Source of the DNA: Mesorhizobium sp. LSHC420B00
GTDB taxonomy: Bacteria > Pseudomonadota > Alphaproteobacteria > Rhizobiales > Rhizobiaceae
Direction of reading: 5' to 3'
DNA: 64,000 bases
Assembly: GCF_000503055.1 (NCBI RefSeq)
Contig: NZ_AYVY01000012.1
Location: 1-64,000 of the forward strand
In this document: one piece after another, positions 1 to 8,643 of the stretch
Numbering within the stretch: the first letter of the stretch is position 1
Layout: every line of letters begins with the position of its first letter
Made by a program: the position numbers and the translations under genes
The notes under the pieces: model-generated
Told to the model about the DNA's origin: nothing
Seen by the model: the letters and a program-made list of their open reading frames with translations, nothing else
Databases searched by the model: none

Positions 1-1
1 C

Positions 2-142
2 GTCGCCCAGGTCGCCCGCCGCGGCGCGGTCAACCGCCTCGCCTGGCACGCGGCCGGGCCGGTGGCGATGGCCCGCAACCTGTTCCTGGCGATGCGCTCA
101 CCCGAAAAGCTCGCCGCCGATCTTGATTGGCTTTATGGCTAG
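2..142 (+). CDS. C-terminal end of a probable FAD-dependent monooxygenase (5' end outside window)
   Basis: The frame is open from the left edge and ends with TAG at 140-142. The last 46 residues read like the tail of UbiH/salicylate-hydroxylase-type flavin monooxygenases, with WHAAGPVAMARN followed by a terminal ADLDWLYG. The FAD and NADPH motifs would lie outside the window. The family assignment rests only on this tail, so the substrate is unknown. The next gene is on the other strand, so this one ends its own transcription unit. Confidence 0.5.
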   Translation, partial: VAQVARRGAVNRLAWHAAGPVAMARNLFLAMRSPEKLAADLDWLYG

Positions 143-335
143 CGGGCGCGCGAGTCTGGGGATCGGCGATAAAAAGCTCGATAGGCCGGCGGGACAGCGC
201 CCCCCTCTGTCCTGCCGGACATCTCCCCACAAGGAGGGAGATTGGCAGTTTCGGCGCCTTGCTAGGTCCTGCAACGTTAGAGATTGGCGAAAGGAGGGCT
301 CGAAGGATCGCGGCGTTGATCAGCCGGAACCCTCT

Positions 336-1007
336 TCAATTGTGAAGCCGCATCGACAGGCCGAGCGAGGCTGGCAGCGGGTTCCACCAGCCGGTGCGCA
401 GCCCGGCCGTGCGCAGTGCCGCCGCCGTCCAGGTGTTGCAGCCGATCAGCGCGTTGAAATGGCCATTGGCTTCGAAGAAACGATCGAAGCGGGAATAGGC
501 CGCATTCTCGATCGGAATGGCCCCGTTCGGCCCACGCTGGAAGCTTGCCGCAATGTAATCGAGCAGCGCCGCAAAGCGTTCGTCGCCGATGTCGAAGCCG
601 GCGACGTCGGGATGCGGCTCGGCGATGTCGCCGGAAATGTCGACATGCATCACCGAGGCATCGACGGTCAGCGCCTTCATCACTGGCATCGGCTTCAGCT
701 CCGACAAGGTCGGCGTCTCCAGATAGAAGGCGCGGCCGCCCCAGCCGAAGACGATGTAGCGGACCTCCGCCATGTCGGCAGGAATGCCGGCATCGACCAG
801 GAAATGGAAGCGCCGGCGCATATCGTCGTCGACCGGGATGGCGATGTCGGTGTGGATCGGATTTTGCAGCACCAAGATGCGGTGGCTTGCGCCGATCGGA
901 TCGGCAACTGCCGCCGGCCAGAGCGGGCGCGGCAGCAGCGTGCCCAGCGCTGCGGCAAGCACTGTTGCAACGACCAGCAGGCCAAGAAAACGGGCAAGCT
1001 TCTTCAT
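336..1007 (-). CDS. DUF2459 (TIGR02117-type) exported or membrane-anchored protein
   Basis: A 223-residue protein with one N-terminal hydrophobic segment (about residues 5-25, MKKLARFLGLLVVATVLAAA) and a periplasmic remainder. The pattern IHTDIAIP near residue 52 and GCNTWTAAALR near residue 190 fit the DUF2459 family, which includes a conserved Cys and His and is often seen in rhizobia, sometimes near urease genes. No biochemical role is established. It stands alone here, convergent with the flanking monooxygenase fragment and divergent from the metal cluster. Confidence 0.75.
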   Translation of the reverse strand: MKKLARFLGLLVVATVLAAALGTLLPRPLWPAAVADPIGASHRILVLQNPIHTDIAIPVDDDMRRRFHFLVDAGIPADMAEVRYIVFGWGGRAFYLETPTLSELKPMPVMKALTVDASVMHVDISGDIAEPHPDVAGFDIGDERFAALLDYIAASFQRGPNGAIPIENAAYSRFDRFFEANGHFNALIGCNTWTAAALRTAGLRTGWWNPLPASLGLSMRLHN

Positions 1008-1082
1008 GGGAAAGGCTTAGAGCAAGCCATGCTCAAGGTGAAGCGTCTCTGGAGTTGCACGGCTGACAAAGCGCTTGACGCG

Positions 1083-1101
1083 TATCCTCCCCGGGAGGAT
1101 A
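1083..1101 (+). promoter_or_regulatory. 19 bp perfect palindrome, candidate DmeR operator overlapping the ribosome binding site
   Basis: TATCCTCCC, one central C, then GGGAGGATA: 9 bp arms with no mismatch. C/G-tract palindromes in front of the repressor's own gene are typical of RcnR/CsoR-family operators. The right arm contains the GGGAGGA Shine-Dalgarno of the repressor gene (ATG at 1111), so a bound repressor, or a hairpin in the mRNA, would cover it. The site is seen; its binding by this repressor is inferred. Confidence 0.65.
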
Positions 1102-1110
1102 TGCTCAAGC

Positions 1111-1374
1111 ATGTCAGATCACCTCCACGCCTCGCATCCTTCCATCATAAAGCGCCTGAAGCGCGCGCAAGGTCACCTTGCGGCGGTGCTGGCCATGATC
1201 GAGGCGCATCGCCCTTGCGTTGATCTGGCGCAGCAGCTTCATGCCGTCGAAAGGGCCATCAGCAGCGCCAAGCGCGAGCTGATCAACGATCACATCGAGC
1301 ATTGCCTCACGGACAGCGTGGAAACCGGCGGCAACTCGCTGGCGGAACTCAAGCAGCTGGCGAAGTATCTATGA
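1111..1374 (+). CDS. dmeR: Metal-sensing transcriptional repressor, RcnR/CsoR family (DmeR-like)
   Basis: An 87-residue all-alpha protein of the DUF156 family. It has the family opening HPSIIKRLKRAQGHLAAV, a single PC cysteine in helix 2 and later histidines (LHAVERAISSAKRE, NDHIEHCL), the ligand set expected of nickel/cobalt or formaldehyde sensors rather than the Cys-His-Cys copper CsoR set. The ATG at 1111 was chosen over the upstream one at 1075 because it follows GGGAGGA and starts where the family starts. Its stop overlaps the start of the exporter gene by ATGA. In Rhizobium leguminosarum a DmeR-DmeF pair responds to Ni and Co; the same role is inferred here. Confidence 0.85.
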   Translation: MSDHLHASHPSIIKRLKRAQGHLAAVLAMIEAHRPCVDLAQQLHAVERAISSAKRELINDHIEHCLTDSVETGGNSLAELKQLAKYL

Positions 1375-2399
1375 ATGCCATCGTAGCCCGCATTCTGGAC
1401 TGGCTCGGGTTCGGCTCGCACGCCGCACATCATCACGGCGATCACGGTTCGCACGGTCACACCCACGGCGTCATCGATGCGACAATTGCTACCACCGACC
1501 GGGGCATCTGGGCAATCAAATGGTCGTTCGTAATCCTGGCCATCACCGCGGCGTTGCAGATGGTCGTGGTTGTGCTGTCGGGAAGCGTGGCATTGCTGGC
1601 CGACACGATCCATAACATCGGCGATGCGACAACGGCGATCCCGCTATGGATTGCGTTCGTGCTGGCGCGGCGCAAGCCGTCGCGAACCTTTACCTATGGC
1701 TTGGGCCGGGTCGAGGATCTGGCCGGCATCATCATCGTGCTCATCATCCTGTTCAGCGCTGTTGTCGCCGCCGATCAAGCCATCGACAGGCTGATCAATC
1801 CACAAATTGTGACACACCTCGGCTGGCTGACGGCGGCGGGCATTGTCGGCTTCCTCGGCAACGAGGCGGTTGCCGTGTTCCGTATCCGCGTCGGCCGCGA
1901 AATCAACAGCGCGGCACTCATTGCCGACGGCTACCACGCCCGCACCGACGGACTTACCAGCCTTGCCGTGGTCATCGGAGCCATCGGCGTCTGGCTCGGC
2001 TTTTCCTTGGCCGACCCGATCGTCGGCCTGCTGATCACGATTGCGATCTTCGGTATCGTGTGGCAATCGGCCCGTTCGGTGCTGACCCGCATGCTGGACG
2101 GAATCGAACCCGGTGTGATGGATGAAATCCGACATGCCGCCGAGCATGTTGCGGGCGCCCATATTGTCGATGCTAAGGCGCGCTGGGTCGGTCATAGATT
2201 GCACGCCGACATCGCAATTGCCGCGGACGAAACCTTACCGCTGTCGGCGGCGAACAAGATCGCGGCAGCGCTGAAAGACGAACTGTCCCAGCATATGCCA
2301 GCCCTGGCTGAGGCGAATGTCCGGTTTTCAACGGAACGTGGAGAGAACGACCATCCGCACCCTCACGAGCACACGCATGACCACGGCCACATGCACTGA
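1371..2399 (+). CDS. dmeF: Cation diffusion facilitator metal exporter (DmeF-like)
   Basis: A 342-residue CDF transporter. A histidine-rich N-terminus (HHHGDHGSHGHTHG), six hydrophobic segments between about residues 45 and 240, the membrane metal-site pattern LLADTIHNIGD in helix 2 and DGYHARTDGLTSL in helix 5, a cytoplasmic ferredoxin-like domain, and a second His cluster at the C-terminus (HPHPHEHTHDHGHMH). This double His-tail arrangement is that of Ni/Co exporter DmeF. The ATG at 1371 overlaps the repressor stop (ATGA), so the two are translationally coupled. The ion is inferred from family and context. Confidence 0.9.
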   Translation: MNAIVARILDWLGFGSHAAHHHGDHGSHGHTHGVIDATIATTDRGIWAIKWSFVILAITAALQMVVVVLSGSVALLADTIHNIGDATTAIPLWIAFVLARRKPSRTFTYGLGRVEDLAGIIIVLIILFSAVVAADQAIDRLINPQIVTHLGWLTAAGIVGFLGNEAVAVFRIRVGREINSAALIADGYHARTDGLTSLAVVIGAIGVWLGFSLADPIVGLLITIAIFGIVWQSARSVLTRMLDGIEPGVMDEIRHAAEHVAGAHIVDAKARWVGHRLHADIAIAADETLPLSAANKIAAALKDELSQHMPALAEANVRFSTERGENDHPHPHEHTHDHGHMH

Positions 2400-2429
2400 C
2401 GCTCGCCGATTTTCTGCTAGTCTCGTCCG

Positions 2430-3143
2430 ATGTTCCAGACGCTCGTCGAATTTCAGCGCACGATCTATCTGACGCTCGGCGAGCAGATCAAGCTGCTTGC
2501 GGCCGGAGGCAATTGGCTGGCATTCATGGCCTTCCTGCCGATGGGCGTCGTGTTCGGGGCTGCCCATGCGCTGACGCCGGGTCATAGCAAGGCGGTCCTG
2601 GCGACCTATCTTGCCGGTTCGGATGCGAAGGTCTCGCGCGGCCTGCTCGTGTCTATCACGCTATCGTTCACGCATGTGACGATTGCCGTTCTGATTGCGG
2701 CTCTCTCGCTGCCACTGGTCTCCATAGCATTGGGCAGCGTTGGCCGCGCTCCGCTTCTGGAGCATATCAGTCGTGGGCTGCTCGGCCTCATTGGCGTCTG
2801 GATGCTCTGGCGCGCTTTGAGCCACAGCCATCACCACAGGCACGAAGGCGAGGCTGTCGGCGTGATGGCAGGCCTGATCCCCTGCCCGCTGACGCTTTTC
2901 GCGATGACTTTCGCGATCTCCAGGGGTGTTCCGGCAGCGGGCGTCCTGTTTGCCATCACCATGATGGTCGGCGTGGCGCTGACGCTGTCCTGCGTCGCGG
3001 TATTGTCGATCGTGTTTCGGGAACGGCTTGTACAGTTTTTCGCGCGCCAGCCACGGCTGTTCGAAACCATCTCCCGGGCCATCGAGGGCGCTGCCGGTCT
3101 CGCCCTTGCCGGCGTCGCTGTCTGGCAGATCACATCAGCTTAA
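2430..3143 (+). CDS. NicO-family nickel/cobalt efflux protein (RcnA-like)
   Basis: A 237-residue membrane protein with about six hydrophobic segments. The signature AHALTPGHSKAVLATYL (residues about 46-62) is the HxxxxGHSKA motif of NicO/RcnA transporters, and a short cytoplasmic His loop (SHSHHHRHEG) sits near residue 131. LIPCPLTLF is the second conserved helix motif. It lies 30 bp after the CDF gene on the same strand, so it probably shares the metal-repressed transcript and provides a second efflux route. Confidence 0.85.
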   Translation: MFQTLVEFQRTIYLTLGEQIKLLAAGGNWLAFMAFLPMGVVFGAAHALTPGHSKAVLATYLAGSDAKVSRGLLVSITLSFTHVTIAVLIAALSLPLVSIALGSVGRAPLLEHISRGLLGLIGVWMLWRALSHSHHHRHEGEAVGVMAGLIPCPLTLFAMTFAISRGVPAAGVLFAITMMVGVALTLSCVAVLSIVFRERLVQFFARQPRLFETISRAIEGAAGLALAGVAVWQITSA

Positions 3144-3217
3144 GAGAAAACATGGTTTCAGCCACTGCATGGCGTCCGGGCCGGTGCAGCGGTTGGAACG
3201 AGCCAAGCCGACGCCGG

Positions 3218-5137
3218 TCATGTCACATCGATCACGACCATCAGCCCGCCGCCGCCCTTCTCCTCGACATTGTTGTTCGTGGTGTGATGCGGGATGTGGC
3301 AATGGATCAGCCATTTGCCCGGACGCTGTGCCTTCCAGATCACGTCATAGCGCTGACCTGGCCCGACGTTGACTGTATCGGCAAGGAAACGACCCGAGGC
3401 AGGGATCGTCTCGCCGTCGCGGGCAACGACCTCGAACGGTCCGCCATGGATGTGCATCGGATGGATGAAGCCGTTGTTGGTGCCGATGAACCGCACCTTG
3501 AGCGTCTCGCCGACCTTCATCGGAATCGTCTCGGTCGAGGGATAGGCCTTGCCGTTGATGGTGAAGAAATTCGGCATGCCGCCGTCCATCGGCATCGACG
3601 GGTAGGTCAGCCCTTCCCGCACCAGCCATTCCTGAAGCTCGATGACGTAATCATGGTCGGCCGCGACCTCATCGGCGGGATTGGCGGGATCGATGATCAG
3701 CGCACCGTAGAGGCCGAGCGCCTGGGTCCGGTCCGGCTTGGCATGGGGGTGGTAGAAATAGGTTCCGTGCTGGGTTGCGGTGAACTCGTATGAATAGGAT
3801 TGCCCGGGCTCGATCGGCGCCTGGGTGATTTCGGCTGGCCCATCCATCTGGTTCGGCAGGATCAGGCCATGCCAATGCACCGTCGTTTCCTCAGGCAGGC
3901 CGTTGGTGACGTTGATCCTGATCCGGTCGCCCTGGCGAATGTGAATTCGCGGGCCGGGAATCTGGCCATTATAGGCATAAGCGTCGACCGCAACGTCCGG
4001 CAGGATCTGCCAGCGGACCACCGAAGGCCTGAGCTCGAACACTTTGACGCCGTTCTCCATTCGAAACGGCAGGTCCTGGTCGCCCTTTGCCGGCAGACCA
4101 TAAGAGGCGGTCACGAGGCGCGGATCGGTGGCGGCCATGTCGCGCATTGCGTCGGCGGGCGTGTCGCGATCCATGATCATGCCTTGCGGCATGATCACCC
4201 CGCCGACATCGCGCGCCGACAAGGTTAGGTTCAGCCAGTTCGCCGGCGCGATCATGCCGATGGCGAGGGCCAGCAGGGAGACCATGCTGAGGGCGGCGAC
4301 TTGCGGGGTCGTGGCATCCGTCTCCATGTGATGACCGGCGCCGCCTTTGCCTTTGTGGGAAGCCATATCGTGGTGCTGCCCGTGATGGCCGCTGGCGTCG
4401 GCCTGCTGCATTTGCATCTGCGCGTGTTGCCCTTGGTGGGGCTGCTCCCGACCGTCGGTGCCGGCCGCCTGTTGGCGCTGTGTCATCAGCCCATGTTTCA
4501 AGCCGCGGGCGACCAGCCAGACATTGGCCGGGTAGGCAAGCGCAAAGCCGGCGATGACGCCGATCGACATCACGCCCCAGAACAAAAGCTCCGTCGGTTC
4601 CATCGCGCGCATGTCGCGGCCCATCATCAGAAAACTCATGACCGGCGCCATGCCGGCCATCATGAAGTTCATGGAGATGAACTCGGGCAGAAAGCTCTTG
4701 CGCACATTCTCCCAATAGGTGCCGCCCATCATCGATTTCATGAACAGCGACTGGAAGATGAACAGGCCGAAGGCAAAGCCGGCGAGATATTCGACGATCA
4801 GGTCGATCCACATCGGCAGGCCGAGCGCCGCCGTGACGGCGGCGGCAAGAATGATGCCGGTGGCATCGCCGGCGACGCAGTGGATGGTGGAGCCGACGCC
4901 CTGCTTCCAGAGCGGCCGGGTAAAGAGTTCATGCTCGCCCGGCCGGGGCTCCTTGTCGGCTAGCACGTAGAGCAGCAAGCCGAGCGGACCCATATAGAGG
5001 GTAACCAGGATGAATCCCCATTTCATCACCACCGGCTCGGGATTGTTGCGATATTGATCGAAGCCGACATAAAGCGTCGAAGCCAGCGCCAGTGCGAACC
5101 AGACGACGAGAAAATAATCGATCGGTTGGATGAGCAT
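3218..5137 (-). CDS. DUF4396 membrane domain fused to a multicopper oxidase
   Basis: 639 residues in two parts. Residues 1-220 carry several membrane segments and read as DUF4396 (STIHCVAGDATGI, GGTYWENVRKSFLPEF). A His/Met-rich linker (about 230-272) and one more membrane helix (about 279-297) follow. Residues 370-639 are a multicopper oxidase with all four copper motifs: HWHG at 421, YHPHAK at 462, HPMHIHGG at 559 and HCHIPHH at 612. Only two cupredoxin blocks are apparent, about 270 residues, shorter than a classical three-domain CopA or laccase. It probably oxidises Cu(I) or another metal outside the membrane. It converges with the Ni/Co efflux genes. Confidence 0.85.
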   Translation of the reverse strand: MLIQPIDYFLVVWFALALASTLYVGFDQYRNNPEPVVMKWGFILVTLYMGPLGLLLYVLADKEPRPGEHELFTRPLWKQGVGSTIHCVAGDATGIILAAAVTAALGLPMWIDLIVEYLAGFAFGLFIFQSLFMKSMMGGTYWENVRKSFLPEFISMNFMMAGMAPVMSFLMMGRDMRAMEPTELLFWGVMSIGVIAGFALAYPANVWLVARGLKHGLMTQRQQAAGTDGREQPHQGQHAQMQMQQADASGHHGQHHDMASHKGKGGAGHHMETDATTPQVAALSMVSLLALAIGMIAPANWLNLTLSARDVGGVIMPQGMIMDRDTPADAMRDMAATDPRLVTASYGLPAKGDQDLPFRMENGVKVFELRPSVVRWQILPDVAVDAYAYNGQIPGPRIHIRQGDRIRINVTNGLPEETTVHWHGLILPNQMDGPAEITQAPIEPGQSYSYEFTATQHGTYFYHPHAKPDRTQALGLYGALIIDPANPADEVAADHDYVIELQEWLVREGLTYPSMPMDGGMPNFFTINGKAYPSTETIPMKVGETLKVRFIGTNNGFIHPMHIHGGPFEVVARDGETIPASGRFLADTVNVGPGQRYDVIWKAQRPGKWLIHCHIPHHTTNNNVEEKGGGGLMVVIDVT

Positions 5138-5394
5138 CGGGATGAACCTTGACCTGCCGCCGCACGCGCCAACGCGGCTCGTTATACAACTCCCAATGGC
5201 AATGAACGCAGCCGGCGCGCTTATGATCCGTGCCGGCCTTAGCTACCAGGTTGCAAGGTGACCACTCGAGCGGCCTGAAGCACGCTTGCTATCTTCTCGC
5301 GCCGCGCACGGTCAGCGCTCGTCGAATACGCGTAAGGCCCTGAGCAACGCAGCGAGCCCGGTCCGCCGGTCTTGTTCCGAACCGGCGTACAGGA

Positions 5395-6198
5395 TCAGTG
5401 CAGGATCTGCGACAGGAACAGTTTCGTGCGTTCGTGGCGCGGGTGGTCGAAGAACTCGGCCGGCGTGTTCTGCTCGACGATCTGGCCTTGGTCCATGAAG
5501 ATCACCCGGTTGGCGACTTTGCGCGCAAAGCCCATTTCATGGGTGACGCAGAGCATGGTCATGCCTTCCTCGGCCAGCCCGACCATCGTCTCCAGCACTT
5601 CCTTGATCATTTCCGGGTCGAGCGCCGAGGTCGGCTCGTCGAACAGCATGATACGCGGGTTCATGCACAGCGAGCGGGCGATCGCCACGCGCTGTTGCTG
5701 GCCGCCGGAAAGCTGGCCGGGATATTTGTTGGCCTGTTCCGGGATCTTGACGCGCGTGAGGAAATGCATGGCGATTTCCTCGGCCTGCTTCCGCGGCATC
5801 TTGCGCACCCAGATCGGCGCCAGCGTGCAATTCTCGAGGATGGTCAGATGCGGAAACAGGTTGAAGTGCTGGAACACCATGCCGACTTCGCGGCGCACCT
5901 CGTCGATCTTCTTCAGATCGTTGGTCAGTTCCTTGCCGTCGACTATGATCTTGCCCTTCTGGTGTTCCTCCAGCCGGTTGATGCAGCGGATCATCGTCGA
6001 TTTGCCGGAGCCCGACGGGCCGCAGATGACGATCCGCTCGCCGCGCATCACCTTTAGATTGATGTCCTTCAGGACATGGAATTCGCCGTACCATTTGTGC
6101 ATGGCGATGATGTCGATGGCGACATCGGTGGTGGAAATATGCATCTTGGCGGCATTGACCTTGATCTCTTCCGCGCTGACGGCGTTTTCTATGACCAT
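5395..6198 (-). CDS. aapP: General L-amino acid ABC transporter, ATP-binding protein AapP
   Basis: A 267-residue ATPase of the polar amino-acid uptake family. Walker [10 protein letters not shown] (about 60-68), signature LSGGQQQR (about 163), Walker [14 protein letters not shown] (about 182), and the H-loop [13 protein letters not shown]. The ~28-residue N-terminal extension before the [16 protein letters not shown] start of the core is normal for AapP. It is the last gene of aapJQMP, 15 bp after aapM, and energises uptake of a broad range of L-amino acids; in Rhizobium this system is needed for symbiotic nutrient exchange. Confidence 0.95.
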   Translation of the reverse strand: MVIENAVSAEEIKVNAAKMHISTTDVAIDIIAMHKWYGEFHVLKDINLKVMRGERIVICGPSGSGKSTMIRCINRLEEHQKGKIIVDGKELTNDLKKIDEVRREVGMVFQHFNLFPHLTILENCTLAPIWVRKMPRKQAEEIAMHFLTRVKIPEQANKYPGQLSGGQQQRVAIARSLCMNPRIMLFDEPTSALDPEMIKEVLETMVGLAEEGMTMLCVTHEMGFARKVANRVIFMDQGQIVEQNTPAEFFDHPRHERTKLFLSQILH

Positions 6199-6213
6199 GA
6201 CAAGGTCCCCTTT

Positions 6214-7371
6214 TTAGCGTTTGTGGCCGGTGTCGAGACGGCGTTCCGTGTACATTGAATAGCGCGACATGCCGAAGCAGAACAGCCAGAAGATGAAGGC
6301 CGCGAACACCAGGCCGGACCTGGCCGTCTGCGGCGTTGCCCAGCTGGCGTCGGAGAAGTTCTGCTTGACGATGCCGAGGAGGTCGAACATCGAGATGACG
6401 ATGACCAGGCTGGTGTCCTTGAACATGCCGATGAAGGTGTTGACGATGCCGGGAATGACCAGCTTCAGCGCCTGCGGCATGACGACCAGACCCATCTTCT
6501 GCCAGTAGCTGAGGCCGAGCGAATCGGCGCCCTCATACTGGCCTTTGGGGATCGCCTGCAGGCCGCCGCGCACCACTTCGGCCATGTAGGCGGCGGCAAA
6601 CAGCGACACGCCGATCAGCGCGCGCAGGAACTTGTCGAAGCTGACGCCGGCCGGCAGGAACAGCGGTAGCATCACGCTGGCAAAGAACAGCACCGTAATC
6701 AGCGGGATGCCGCGTACCGTCTCGATGAAGATCACGCACAGCAGCTTGACGATCGGCATGTTCGAGCGCCGGCCGAGCGCCAGCACGATGCCGACCGGCA
6801 GCGACACAGCGATGCCCACGAAGGACAGGCTGAGTGTCACCAGCAGTCCACCCCAAAGCGGGGTTTCGACATAGGGCAGGCCGAACATGCCGCCGAGCAG
6901 CAGAACGAAGGCGACGACCGGCAGCGCAAAAAAGAGAAGAATGGCATTCAGCCCCTTGCGCGGTACGCGCGGAATGAGCAGCGGCACCAGCAGCGCCACG
7001 AACAGGATGGCGACCAGGATCGGGCGCCAACGCTCTTCCAGGGGATAGCGGCCGAACATGAACTGGCCGAACTTGGCGTTGACGAAGGCCCAGCAGGCGC
7101 CGGTCCAGCCGTCCGGCTGGATGCCGCCCTGCGCCACGGTGGCGCAGACCGTGCGATCCGGTCCCGTCCACTGGGCGTTGATGAAAGCCCAATTGACGAT
7201 CTGCGGCAGGATCATGGCAACCAGCACGATGCCGATGATGGTCAGGATGGTGTCGCCGGTCGACGCGATCAGATTCTTGCGGACCCAGGCGCCGAGGCCG
7301 CGCTCGCTCGACGGCGCCGCCTGCGCCAGCGCCATCTCCGTCCGCACCCAGGACATATCGTGCTCTTGCAT
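6214..7371 (-). CDS. aapM: General L-amino acid ABC transporter permease AapM
   Basis: A 385-residue permease. After an N-terminal membrane segment and a periplasmic loop, the inner-membrane transport domain of the HisM/GlnP type occupies the C-terminal half, with the EAA loop region near [20 protein letters not shown] followed by [23 protein letters not shown]. It starts 4 bp after the stop of aapQ and is certainly co-translated with it. AapM and AapQ form the heterodimeric channel. ATG at 7371 is used; the internal ATG six residues later is an alternative. Confidence 0.95.
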   Translation of the reverse strand: MQEHDMSWVRTEMALAQAAPSSERGLGAWVRKNLIASTGDTILTIIGIVLVAMILPQIVNWAFINAQWTGPDRTVCATVAQGGIQPDGWTGACWAFVNAKFGQFMFGRYPLEERWRPILVAILFVALLVPLLIPRVPRKGLNAILLFFALPVVAFVLLLGGMFGLPYVETPLWGGLLVTLSLSFVGIAVSLPVGIVLALGRRSNMPIVKLLCVIFIETVRGIPLITVLFFASVMLPLFLPAGVSFDKFLRALIGVSLFAAAYMAEVVRGGLQAIPKGQYEGADSLGLSYWQKMGLVVMPQALKLVIPGIVNTFIGMFKDTSLVIVISMFDLLGIVKQNFSDASWATPQTARSGLVFAAFIFWLFCFGMSRYSMYTERRLDTGHKR

Positions 7372-7375
7372 GGCC

Positions 7376-8563
7376 TTATCTCTCCACCAGCGCCATCCTG
7401 GCGTTCACCACGTTCATGACCGCCGACGTGATCAGGCTGAGCGCCAGGTACACCGCCATCATGATCACCACGCCTTCGACTGCCTGCCCGGTCTGGTTCA
7501 AGACCGTGCCAGCCGTCGCCGTCAGGTCCGGATAGCCGATGGCGATGGCGAGCGAGGAATTCTTGGTCAGGTTGAGGTACTGGCTGGTCAGCGGCGGAAT
7601 AACGATGCGCATCGCCTGCGGCACGACGACAAGCCTGAGGATCGATCCCGAACGCAGCCCGAGTGCAGCGGCCGCCTCGGTCTGGCCTGCGCTGACGCCC
7701 CTGATGCCGGCGCGCACGATCTCGGCGATAAAGGCGGCCGTATAGCAGGACAACGCCAGATAGAGTGACAGGAACTCGGGCCTGACCTGAAAGCCACCGA
7801 CGAGATTGAAGGTCGACTGCTTTGGAAATTCAAAGCTCAGCGGAAAGCCGCTCAGCGCGTAGGCCAGCAGCGGCAGGCCGACGATCAACGCTATGGATGT
7901 CCAGAACACCGGGAATGGCTGCCCCGTCGCCATCTGCCGCTGTCGCGCCTTGCGGGCGACGAACCAGGCCATGGCGATGCCGAGGAGCAGTGCGACCAGG
8001 ATCAGCCAGGATCCCTCGCCCCACATAGCGCGGGGAAAATAGAAGCCGCGCTGGTTGAGAAAGGAGCCGAACGGCAAATTGATGCTGTCGCGCGGCGGCG
8101 GCAGCACGGCGAGCACGCCGGAATACCAGAAGAAGATGACCAGCAGCGGTGGGATGTTGCGGAACACCTCGACATAAACGGTGCAGATCTTCCTGATCAG
8201 CCAGTTATGCGACAGCCGGCCTATGCCGACGATGAAACCGATGATGGTGGCGGTGATGATGCCGACGACAGCAACGATCACGGTGTTGATAAAGCCAACC
8301 AGGATGGCACGGAAATAGGTCGAATCCGATGAATAAGCGATGGCGCTTTCGCTGATGTCGAAGCCGGCGCGGCCCTTGAGAAAGCCGAAGCCGGAAGCGA
8401 TGTGCAGCCGCGTCAAATTGGCGATGACGTTGTGGGTGACCCACCAGACACCCGCTACCAGCAGGACGAGGACCAGTGCTTGAAAGAATATGCCGCGGAC
8501 GCGAGGATCATTGATGAAGGAACCGCGGCTTGGCTCCTCGCGAAGAATTTCCTGCGATGCCAT
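7376..8563 (-). CDS. aapQ: General L-amino acid ABC transporter permease AapQ
   Basis: A 395-residue permease with the same architecture as AapM: an N-terminal helix (about 27-47), a periplasmic insert, then the transport domain with [20 protein letters not shown] and [20 protein letters not shown] as the EAA loop, which contacts AapP. It follows aapJ after 80 bp containing a strong hairpin, and is followed after 4 bp by aapM. Length and motif order match the AapQ family. Confidence 0.95.
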   Translation of the reverse strand: MASQEILREEPSRGSFINDPRVRGIFFQALVLVLLVAGVWWVTHNVIANLTRLHIASGFGFLKGRAGFDISESAIAYSSDSTYFRAILVGFINTVIVAVVGIITATIIGFIVGIGRLSHNWLIRKICTVYVEVFRNIPPLLVIFFWYSGVLAVLPPPRDSINLPFGSFLNQRGFYFPRAMWGEGSWLILVALLLGIAMAWFVARKARQRQMATGQPFPVFWTSIALIVGLPLLAYALSGFPLSFEFPKQSTFNLVGGFQVRPEFLSLYLALSCYTAAFIAEIVRAGIRGVSAGQTEAAAALGLRSGSILRLVVVPQAMRIVIPPLTSQYLNLTKNSSLAIAIGYPDLTATAGTVLNQTGQAVEGVVIMMAVYLALSLITSAVMNVVNARMALVER

Positions 8564-8605
8564 TAAACCACCACCCTTCTGGCGACCATCCCCTGGAAAG
8601 AGAAA

Positions 8606-8631
8606 CCGGAAGGCAGGAAGCTGCCTTCCGG
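8606..8631 (-). promoter_or_regulatory. Intercistronic hairpin between aapJ and aapQ
   Basis: CCGGAAGGCAG, a 4-base loop, CTGCCTTCCGG: an 11 bp perfect stem in the 80 bp between the binding-protein gene and the first permease gene, followed on the coding strand by a pyrimidine-rich run. Such hairpins commonly protect the binding-protein mRNA or partly terminate transcription, giving more binding protein than membrane components. That function is inferred. Confidence 0.6.
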
Positions 8632-8643
8632 ATCACATTTCGA

